From Clostridiales bacterium (lineage in GTDB: Bacteria > Bacillota > Clostridia > Oscillospirales > CAG-272), in contig JAGZAC010000018.1 of assembly GCA_018370615.1 (NCBI GenBank), positions 1 to 12,328 of the forward strand: a stretch of DNA of 12,328 bases, read 5' to 3'. This document shows positions 6,795 through 12,328 of this stretch, one piece after another (positions within the stretch are counted from its first letter, which is position 1; each line of letters begins with the position of its first letter). A program made the translations under genes and the position numbers. A model generated the notes under the pieces. It saw only the letters and a program-made list of their open reading frames with translations. It was not told the DNA's origin and made no database searches.

Positions 6795-7709
6795 ATGAGA
6801 AGCCTGATTGGAATATTGGATCTTTCCACAGAGGAAATTGATGATTTGATCCGGACCGCGGAGGACATCATCGCCCATCCGGAGGCGTATCGGGAAAAGT
6901 GCAGGGGGAAAAAGCTTGCTACACTGTTTTTTGAGCCCTCCACCCGGACGCGCCTGTCCTTTGAGGCAGCAATGTATGAGCTGGGGGGCAACGTGCTGGG
7001 ATTTTCGGAGGCCAGCAGCTCTTCTGTAGCCAAGGGAGAAAGCGTTGCCGATACCATTCGCACGGTGAACTGCTATGCGGACATTATCGCTATGCGCCAT
7101 CCCAAAGAGGGAGCACCTCTGGTGGCTTCTGCCAAAAGTCAGGTGCCCATCATCAACGCGGGAGACGGCGGGCATAACCATCCTACCCAAACCCTCACCG
7201 ACCTGCTCACCATCCATCGGGAGAAAGGGCGGCTCTCGAACCTTACCGTGGGCTTTTGCGGGGACCTTAAATTCGGGCGGACGGTACACTCACTGATTGA
7301 GGCCCTTTCCCGGTACAGTGGCATTCACATTGTGTTGATTTCCCCGGACGAGCTGCGGCTGCCGGAATATATGCAGAATAAATTGCGTGCTCTGGAAAAT
7401 ATCACTTTCACAGAAACAAAGGATTTGGAAGCGGCCATTCCCCAGCTGGATATTCTGTATATGACCCGTGTGCAGAAGGAACGGTTTTTCAACGAGGCGG
7501 ATTATATTCGACTCAAGGACAGCTACATTCTCACACCGGAAAAGCTGGAGGGGGCGCGGGAGGACCTGTCTATTCTCCATCCGCTGCCCCGAGTGAATGA
7601 GATCTCCGTGGCGGTGGACGACGATCCCAGAGCGTGCTACTTCCGTCAGGCGCTCAACGGCAAATTTATCCGCATGGCGCTGATACTGATGCTTTTGGAA
7701 ATCCAATGA
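6795..7709 (+). CDS. pyrB: Aspartate carbamoyltransferase catalytic chain
   Basis: The 304-residue catalytic chain condenses carbamoyl phosphate with aspartate. The carbamoyl-phosphate motif FEPSTRTR is at 46-53 and the mobile loop [10 protein letters not shown] at 74-83. [12 protein letters not shown] (121-132), MTRVQKERF (223-231) and [10 protein letters not shown] (261-270) form the rest of the active site, including the aspartate-binding end. An AAAGGGGG ribosome site (6781-6788) precedes the ATG. The regulatory chain gene pyrI starts 23 bases downstream, so the enzyme is probably the dodecameric, allosterically controlled type seen in E. coli rather than the unregulated trimer of Bacillus. 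Confidence 0.95.
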   Translation: MRSLIGILDLSTEEIDDLIRTAEDIIAHPEAYREKCRGKKLATLFFEPSTRTRLSFEAAMYELGGNVLGFSEASSSSVAKGESVADTIRTVNCYADIIAMRHPKEGAPLVASAKSQVPIINAGDGGHNHPTQTLTDLLTIHREKGRLSNLTVGFCGDLKFGRTVHSLIEALSRYSGIHIVLISPDELRLPEYMQNKLRALENITFTETKDLEAAIPQLDILYMTRVQKERFFNEADYIRLKDSYILTPEKLEGAREDLSILHPLPRVNEISVAVDDDPRACYFRQALNGKFIRMALILMLLEIQ

Positions 7710-7732
7710 AACAGAGAAAGGGGAACACAGAA

Positions 7733-8149
7733 ATGCTGGTCAATCCTATTAAAAACGGAACAGTGCTGGATCACATTACCGCAGGCCGGGGAATGGAGCT
7801 CTACCGGATTTTGAAGCTGAACGAACTGGAATGTCCCGTTGCGATTATCACCAACGCATACAGCCTGAAGATGGGCTGCAAGGATATTATCAAAATTGAT
7901 GGAGAAGCGCCGCTGGATTTGAATGTGGTGGGATATGTGGATCCGGGGGTGACAGTGAGCATCATTCGGGATGGGGATGTAGCCCAGCGGATTCATCTGA
8001 AGCTTCCCCAGCAGATCACCGGGGTGATCCGGTGCAAGAATCCCCGGTGCATCACCTCCATCGAGCAAGAACTGCCCCACACATTCCGTCTGGACGATCC
8101 CAAAGGGCGTGTTTATCGGTGCATATACTGCGAGTCTAGGGCAAAATAA
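7733..8149 (+). CDS. pyrI: Aspartate carbamoyltransferase regulatory chain
   Basis: The 138-residue PyrI binds nucleotide effectors in its N-terminal domain and clamps the catalytic trimers through a C-terminal zinc domain. The zinc ligands are Cys101 and Cys106 (IRCKNPRCIT), then Cys130 and Cys133 (YRCIYCES). This spacing is the same as that of the four zinc cysteines known in E. coli PyrI. NGTVLDHITAGRG (8-20) near the N-terminus is a family mark of the effector-binding region. The ATG at 7733 follows GAGAAAGGGG (7714-7723). An earlier in-frame start at 7634 lies inside pyrB without a ribosome site. This is the last gene of the pyr operon. Confidence 0.95.
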   Translation: MLVNPIKNGTVLDHITAGRGMELYRILKLNELECPVAIITNAYSLKMGCKDIIKIDGEAPLDLNVVGYVDPGVTVSIIRDGDVAQRIHLKLPQQITGVIRCKNPRCITSIEQELPHTFRLDDPKGRVYRCIYCESRAK

Positions 8150-8195
8150 ATTCCAAATGGCCCGTATCAGACGCCGAAATCTGGCATATACTATT

Positions 8196-8219
8196 TTCGT
8201 ACGGGAGTATCCCGTCGAA
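8196..8219 (+). other. Stable hairpin downstream of pyrI
   Basis: ACGGGA (8201-8206) pairs with TCCCGT (8210-8215) around GTA. The stem continues as TTCG/CGAA with one bulged T, giving 10 base pairs. No T tract follows, so it is not a classical terminator. It may protect the 3' end of the pyr mRNA. Confidence 0.45.
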
Positions 8220-8262
8220 GGGATTTTGAAGGATGCTTTGCATTTTTTAAAGTCTATTCGGT

Positions 8263-8312
8263 AAAACCGTCGCATACTGCTGACCACGCCGGGGCAGGAT
8301 GGGGCGGTTTTT
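8263..8312 (+). terminator. Possible terminator of the pyr operon
   Basis: AAAACCG (8263-8269) is complementary to CGGTTTT (8305-8311) and the segment ends in five T residues. The long interior can pair further (CTGC 8277-8280 with GCAG 8294-8297, or ACC/GCC with GGCGGT). The fold is not unique, so this is tentative. Confidence 0.4.
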
Positions 8313-8338
8313 CAAGGCTTCAAGTGGGGATGGCTCTT

Positions 8339-8431
8339 ACAACCCCTCAGTCGTTCTAACGAACGACAGCTCCCCTTACACAGGGGAGCCTGAAACAGAA
8401 AGCCAGTTGCGAAGCAACTCCGGGGGATTGT
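8339..8431 (+). repeat. Palindromic intergenic repeat R4 (short form)
   Basis: This 93-bp element runs from ACAACCCCTC to GGGGGATTGT. The left tip is TCGTTC/GAACGA around TAAC, followed by CTCCCCT/AGGGGAG. The right tip is AGTTGC/GCAACT around GAA. It lacks the second C/G hairpin found in R2 and R5. It is separated from R5 by only TTCC (8432-8435) and shares an almost identical left half with it. Confidence 0.85.
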
Positions 8432-8435
8432 TTCC

Positions 8436-8546
8436 ACAACCCTTCAGTCGTTCTAACGAACGACAGCTCCCCTTACACAGGGGAGCCTGAAATAAGAAGG
8501 CCCCCTTGTGTAAAGGGGGCATGCGGCAAAGCCGCCTGGGGGATTG
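8436..8546 (+). repeat. Palindromic intergenic repeat R5 (short form)
   Basis: This 111-bp element has the same left half as R4 apart from one base near the start. Its right half differs: GCCCCCTT/AAGGGGGC (8500-8520), then the tip GCGGC/GCCGC around AAA, ending in GGGGGATTGT. It ends three bases before the stop codon of the minus-strand symporter gene. Confidence 0.85.
8490..8520 (-). terminator. Repeat-derived hairpin, possible terminator of the symporter transcript
   Basis: On the minus strand GCCCCCTT and AAGGGGGC form a perfect 8-bp stem (8500-8520), followed by a CTTCTTATTT tail. It is part of R5 and lies about 30 bases past the symporter stop. The T tract is interrupted, so efficiency is uncertain. 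Confidence 0.35.
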
Positions 8547-8549
8547 TTT

Positions 8550-10130
8550 TCAGTTTCCGAGAGACTTCGTAGTTTTCACCACCACATTCTCTCCGTAGCA
8601 GGTAAACATTGCATCCACCTTTTTTTTCTCCATTTTGGGGGTCAGCAAACTGATGAGGGGAACCAGTACCAGACCGCCTACCATGGCAAATACGCCGGAG
8701 TACAGAGAGTTTCGGAAAATCAGCCCAAGAATGCCGCCTTCCACGGTAAACACGCCCATGGAAATGAGCATTTGCACGACCATCAGGCAGGAGGAAAACA
8801 GAAAACTTACAGCCACGGACGCCTTAGTGGTCCGCTTCCAGTACAGGCCATACAGGAAAGGCGCCAGGAAAGACCCTGCAAGGGCACCCCAGGAAACGCC
8901 CATCATCTGTGCGATCATGGAGAAGTTGTAGGTGTCCTTCAAAATTGCCAGTACTGCAGATACGATAATGAAAAATACGATAAATAGACGCAGAATAAAA
9001 AGCTGCGTTTTTTCTTTGGTCTCTTTTTTGCGCATGGGCAGAATTACGTCCAGTGTTAGAGTGGAGCTGGACGTGAGCACCAGGCTGGATAAGGTAGACA
9101 TGGAGGCCGACAGCACCAATACCACTACGATAGCAATGATAACGCCGGGCATTTTGGAAAGCATAGTAGGGATAATGCTGTCTGTCAATAGATTTCCGGA
9201 TGCGTCGTAGAGCGCCGGACTGTCGTACAGCCTGCCGAATCCGCCTAGGAAATAGCAGCCGCCGGATACAATAATGGCGAATATTGTGGAGATAATGGTT
9301 CCTTTTTTGATGGCGTCTTCATTTTTAATGGAGTAAAATTTTCCCACCATTTGCGGCAGACCCCACGTACCAAGAGAAGTGAGCAGAACTACAATCAGCA
9401 GATAAAAGGGCTGCGGTCCTGTCAAGGAACTGTATGCTCCTTCCAGGGCGCCTGCTTCCGGCGCGTCAACTTGGGACAGGGAAATAATGGACTGGCTCAA
9501 CCCGCCATTGTCTGCAAGTACCGCTGCAACGACTACGATGATTCCGCCCAGCATGATGATTCCCTGAATGAAATCATTGATGGCGGTAGCCATATATCCC
9601 CCGAAAATCACGTACAGTCCGGTAAGCCCTGCCATTACTGCAATCACTACCCAGTAGGGAATGTCAAAGGCGATGTGGAACAGGCTGGAAAGACCGTTGT
9701 ACAGGGAAGCGGTGTAGGGAATCAAAAAGACAAAAACAATAAAAGATGCGGCAATCTTGAGCGCTTTGGAATCAAACCGCTTGCAGAAGAAATCCGGCAT
9801 GGTTTTTGTGGAGAGATGCTGGGTCATAATCCGGGTTCGCCGTCCCAGAACTACCCAGGCCAGCAGGGAGCCGATAAAGGCATTTCCAAGACCAATCCAG
9901 GTAGAGGCAAGACCGAAGTTCCAGCCGAACTGCCCCGCATATCCCACAAACACCACAGCGGAAAAATAGGATGTGCCAAAGGCAAAGGCGGAAAGCCAGG
10001 GACCTACGGAGCGGCCTCCCAGCACAAACCCGTTGACATCTGTGGCGTGGCGGCGGCAGTACAGGCCGATCCCCGTCATCACGGCGAAGAAAATCAGCAG
10101 CAGCGCTGCAGTTAAGACTTTCGTAAACAT
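8550..10130 (-). CDS. Sodium:solute symporter (SSS family), substrate unknown
   Basis: The 526-residue polytopic membrane protein belongs to the SSS family (PutP, PanF, ActP and relatives), which imports solutes with Na+. About 13 hydrophobic segments are spread over residues 5-500. The early family motif GGRSVGPWLSAFAFGTSYFS (38-57) covers the end of the first loop and the unwound TM2 region. SASMSTLSSLVLTSSSTLTLD (341-361) corresponds to TM9, where the Ser345-Thr346 pair matches the Na+-binding Ser/Thr known in PutP. FGGYMATAINDFIQG (176-190) is also typical. The C-terminus is a short cytosolic tail with lysines. GGAGG (10134-10138 in plus coordinates) precedes the ATG. It starts 14 bases after the AMP-ligase gene on the same strand, which suggests the substrate is a carboxylate that the ligase then activates. 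Confidence 0.9.
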   Translation of the reverse strand: MFTKVLTAALLLIFFAVMTGIGLYCRRHATDVNGFVLGGRSVGPWLSAFAFGTSYFSAVVFVGYAGQFGWNFGLASTWIGLGNAFIGSLLAWVVLGRRTRIMTQHLSTKTMPDFFCKRFDSKALKIAASFIVFVFLIPYTASLYNGLSSLFHIAFDIPYWVVIAVMAGLTGLYVIFGGYMATAINDFIQGIIMLGGIIVVVAAVLADNGGLSQSIISLSQVDAPEAGALEGAYSSLTGPQPFYLLIVVLLTSLGTWGLPQMVGKFYSIKNEDAIKKGTIISTIFAIIVSGGCYFLGGFGRLYDSPALYDASGNLLTDSIIPTMLSKMPGVIIAIVVVLVLSASMSTLSSLVLTSSSTLTLDVILPMRKKETKEKTQLFILRLFIVFFIIVSAVLAILKDTYNFSMIAQMMGVSWGALAGSFLAPFLYGLYWKRTTKASVAVSFLFSSCLMVVQMLISMGVFTVEGGILGLIFRNSLYSGVFAMVGGLVLVPLISLLTPKMEKKKVDAMFTCYGENVVVKTTKSLGN

Positions 10131-10144
10131 AAATCCTCCAAATG

Positions 10145-11779
10145 TTATTTTGTCGTTTGGGCTTCTACCAGGCTGCCGCCGCAGTAAATGCTGCGCAGCT
10201 TGGGTTTCTCAATTTTTCCTGTGGGGTTTCTGGGAACTTCTGCGAAGATAATTTTCCGGGGACGTTTATACCGGGGCAGCTCTCCGCAGAAGGCGGTGAT
10301 TTCTTCCTCGGTAATGGTACAGTCCGGCTTCGGTTCAATAATGGCGGCTGCGATTTCTCCCAGCCGGTCGTCCGGCAGACCGATGACTGCCACATCCTTG
10401 ATTTTTTCGTGGGAACGCAAAAAATCCTCGATTTGTACCGGATAAATATTTTCTCCTCCGGTGATGATCACATCTTTTTTTCGGTCCACCAGGTAGATGA
10501 AGCCGTCTTCGTCGTACCGGGCCATGTCTCCCGTCCAAAGCCAGCCCTCCCGCAGGATTTCCTGGGTGGCCCGGGGATTTTTATAATAACACTTCATCAC
10601 ACCGGGGCCGTGGACGCACAACTCCCCCACTTCTCCCTGACGAACGGGGGCGCCGGAAGGATCTACAATCTTAGCTTCCCATAAATATCCGGGGATGCCA
10701 ATGGCCCCTACTTTATGAATGTTTTCCACGCCCAGGTGTACACATCCGGGACCGATGGATTCTGACAGGCCGTAATTGGTGTCGTACTGGTGGTTGGGAA
10801 AAACCTGCATCCAGCGTTTGATCAGACTGGGCGGCACCGGCTGGGCGCCGATGTGCATCAGCCGCCACTGGGAAAGGCGGTATTTTTCCAACTGAAGCTC
10901 GCCCCGGTCGATGGCGTCCAGAATGTCCTGGGCCCAGGGCACCAGGAGCCAGACAATGGTAGCTTTTTCCTGGCTGACCGTCTGGAGGATCCACTCCGGA
11001 CTGACGCCCCGGAGCAGGACAGCCCGGCTGCCGGAAAACAGGCTGCCAAACCAGTGCATTTTCGCTCCGGTGTGGTACAGGGGAGGGATGCACAAAAACA
11101 CATCGTCCCGGGTTTGCCCATGGTGGTTCTGCTCTGTTCTGGCAGAACTGATGAGAGCTTTGTGGCGGTGCAGGATTGCCTTGGGAAATCCGGTGGTGCC
11201 GGAGGAAAAGTAAATTGCGGCGTCATCCTCTTCCTTCAATTCAATTGCCGGCGCTGTTTTGGAGCAGTAGGTAAGGTATTTACAAAAATCCTCTGCCCCG
11301 GCAGGGATTTCACTGCCTACAAAAAAGACGGTGGAAAGACCCCGAACATTGCCCTGAATTTGTGCCACCCGGTCGGTAAATTCCGGTCCGTAAATGAGGG
11401 TGGTGGAGTCGGACAGCTCCAGGCAGTATTGAATCTCTTCTGCGGTATAACGATAGTTCATGGGAACGGCCAGGGCGCCGGTTTTCAAAATTCCAAAATA
11501 AATCGGCAGCCATTCCAGACAGTTCATCAGCAGAATTGCCACTTTGTCCCCCCGCTGCACTCCTCTTGTAAGGAGGAGATTTGCAGCTCGGTTGGCCTGC
11601 TGTTCAAACTGACGCCAGGTGATGGAGCGACGGTATTTTTCTCCTTCCGCCGTTTCAATCAGATTGTATTCCCGCCAGGACGATGTCCGGCTGGGGTGGT
11701 TTTCCGGATTGATCTCCACAAGGGCCTCTTCTTCCGGGTAAAGCCTTGCGTTCCGGTCCAGTAAATCTACGATGGTCAT
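10145..11779 (-). CDS. Acyl-CoA synthetase / AMP-dependent carboxylate ligase
   Basis: The 544-residue member of the ANL adenylating superfamily activates a carboxylate with ATP to an acyl-AMP and then usually a CoA thioester. Core motifs in order are the phosphate loop YFSSGTTGFPKAI (190-202), NYGLSES (335-341), WTGD (415-418), DRKKDVIITGGENIYP (432-447, the hinge region) and the catalytic Lys522 in NPTGKIEKPKL (518-528). Between residues 24 and 50 there is an extra stretch with HPSRTSSWREYNLIE, not part of the common core. The start is ATG at 11779 with AGGAAGG just upstream; the frame stays open to 11962 only through non-coding DNA and repeat R6. The substrate cannot be told from sequence: a medium-chain, branched or aromatic acid is possible. 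No acyl-carrier domain is attached. It is probably co-transcribed with the symporter. Confidence 0.9.
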   Translation of the reverse strand: MTIVDLLDRNARLYPEEEALVEINPENHPSRTSSWREYNLIETAEGEKYRRSITWRQFEQQANRAANLLLTRGVQRGDKVAILLMNCLEWLPIYFGILKTGALAVPMNYRYTAEEIQYCLELSDSTTLIYGPEFTDRVAQIQGNVRGLSTVFFVGSEIPAGAEDFCKYLTYCSKTAPAIELKEEDDAAIYFSSGTTGFPKAILHRHKALISSARTEQNHHGQTRDDVFLCIPPLYHTGAKMHWFGSLFSGSRAVLLRGVSPEWILQTVSQEKATIVWLLVPWAQDILDAIDRGELQLEKYRLSQWRLMHIGAQPVPPSLIKRWMQVFPNHQYDTNYGLSESIGPGCVHLGVENIHKVGAIGIPGYLWEAKIVDPSGAPVRQGEVGELCVHGPGVMKCYYKNPRATQEILREGWLWTGDMARYDEDGFIYLVDRKKDVIITGGENIYPVQIEDFLRSHEKIKDVAVIGLPDDRLGEIAAAIIEPKPDCTITEEEITAFCGELPRYKRPRKIIFAEVPRNPTGKIEKPKLRSIYCGGSLVEAQTTK

Positions 11780-11857
11780 ATGGATTCCTTCCTGCTTCTC
11801 ATTAAATTTGTTTTTGTCTACCTTAAAGCCTACCCTGCGAGGGGCCCACTTTATTAG

Positions 11858-12077
11858 ACAATCCTCCCGTCGACTCCGTCGACACCCTCCTTTGCACAAG
11901 GAGGGCTTTTTATATGATGCTCTGCAAACATGCTCCCGAAGATGCTGCGCATCTCCCCACAAGGGAGCCTTTTTATTGAAGCCTTATTATGTACGGGAGT
12001 GCAAAGCAACTCTCTCACCCTTTAGCCTCCCCTGTGTAAGGGGAGGTGGCACAGCGCAGCTGTGGCGGAGGGGTTGT
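11858..12077 (-). repeat. Palindromic intergenic repeat R6 (long form)
   Basis: This 220-bp element runs from ACAATCCTCC to GGAGGGGTTGT, the same family as R1-R5 in reverse orientation. Modules in plus order are tip GTCGAC/GTCGAC around TCC; CCCTCCTT/AAGGAGGG around TGCAC with a CTTTTT tail (11885-11911); the middle module with GATGC/GCATC; an extra segment of about 44 bp absent from R7, carrying AGTGCAAAGCAACT; CCTCCCCT with AGGGGAGG-like partners; and tip CACAGC/GCTGTG. It lies 78 bases upstream of the AMP-ligase start. Confidence 0.85.
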
Positions 12078-12082
12078 AATAG

Positions 12083-12258
12083 ACAATCCTCCCGTCGACT
12101 TCGTCGACACCCTCCTTTGCACAAGGAAGGCTTTTTATATGATGCTCCGCAGACATGCTCCCGAAGTTGCTACGCAACTCCCCACAAGGGGGACTTTCCT
12201 CTCTAGCCTCCCCTGTGCAAGGGGAGGTGGCACAGCGCAGCTGTGGCGGAGGGGTTGT
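12083..12258 (-). repeat. Palindromic intergenic repeat R7 (long form, tandem copy of R6)
   Basis: This 176-bp copy is nearly identical to R6 at both ends, with tips GTCGAC/GTCGAC around TTC and CACAGC/GCTGTG. The middle tip is different in sequence but again self-complementary: AGTTGC/GCAACT around TAC in place of R6's GATGC/GCATC. The spacer between R6 and R7 is AATAG (12078-12082), and the same five bases (12259-12263) separate R7 from R8. Confidence 0.85.
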
Positions 12259-12263
12259 AATAG

Positions 12264-12328
12264 ACAATCCTCCCGTCGACTCCGTCGACACCCTCCTTTG
12301 CACAAGGAGGGCTTTTTATATGATGCTC
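12264..12328 (-). repeat. Palindromic intergenic repeat R8 (cut by window end)
   Basis: The first 65 bases of a third tandem copy, starting ACAATCCTCC and running through the GTCGAC tip and the CCCTCCTT/AAGGAGGG hairpin with its CTTTTT tail. This part matches the R6 start base for base. The remainder lies outside the window, so the array has at least three units. Confidence 0.85.

Noticed and set aside
11780..11962. 61-residue N-terminal extension of the AMP ligase
   Set aside because: It runs into repeat R6 and has no family similarity. ATG at 11779 has AGGAAGG upstream and gives a normal N-terminus.
11772..12303. Open frames across the R6-R8 array on both strands
   Set aside because: They consist of translated palindromic repeat, with duplicated low-complexity peptides and no ribosome site.
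11855..12328. CRISPR array
   Set aside because: The units are 176-220 bp with nearly identical outer parts and internal palindromes. There are no short repeats with unique spacers and no cas genes.

Overview
This window looks like chromosomal DNA of a moderately GC-rich Gram-positive anaerobe, probably a gut-type Clostridia of the Oscillospirales/Ruminococcaceae kind. The reasons are strong AGGAGG-type ribosome sites, a PyrD(1B)/PyrK dihydroorotate dehydrogenase, a PyrR-like RNA attenuator, a cytosolic PduL phosphotransacylase, and many palindromic C-rich/G-rich intergenic repeats. I could not run any search, so the taxonomy is inference.

Layout. (1) 1-251: intergenic DNA with one long palindromic repeat (R1). 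(2) 252-1965, plus strand: pduL-like phosphotransacylase, a small HPr-fold protein lacking the active-site histidine, a terminator-like hairpin, then pgeF/yfiH (laccase-domain protein). (3) 1967-2230: repeats R2 and R3. (4) 2286-8149, plus strand: a pyrimidine operon pyrC-pyrK-pyrD-pyrF-pyrE-pyrB-pyrI. Its leader (about 2321-2434) has a good sigma-70-type promoter and a complete three-way RNA switch: a PyrR-type binding hairpin, an antiterminator and an intrinsic terminator. (5) 8150-8549: a convergent intergenic region with hairpins and repeats R4 and R5. (6) 8550-11779, minus strand: an acyl-CoA synthetase-type AMP ligase followed by a sodium:solute symporter, likely one transcript. (7) 11858-12328: a tandem array of two complete and one cut-off copy (R6-R8) of the same repeat family in the opposite orientation.

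How the genes work together. The pyr operon encodes every step from carbamoyl phosphate to UMP: PyrB with its regulatory chain PyrI, PyrC, PyrD with its electron-transfer partner PyrK, PyrE and PyrF. Carbamoyl phosphate synthetase (carA/carB) and pyrR are not in the window. The operon appears to be controlled by RNA attenuation, with allosteric control of PyrB by PyrI as a second layer. The minus-strand pair looks like an uptake-and-activation module for an unknown carboxylate (Na+-coupled import, then CoA thioester formation). PduL interconverts acyl-CoA and acyl phosphate, but any link to that module is speculative.

The least ordinary parts are the pyr leader, the degenerate HPr and the repeat family. 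The repeats are modular. Their hairpin tips differ in sequence between copies yet stay self-complementary, and two elements lie within four bases of a stop codon.
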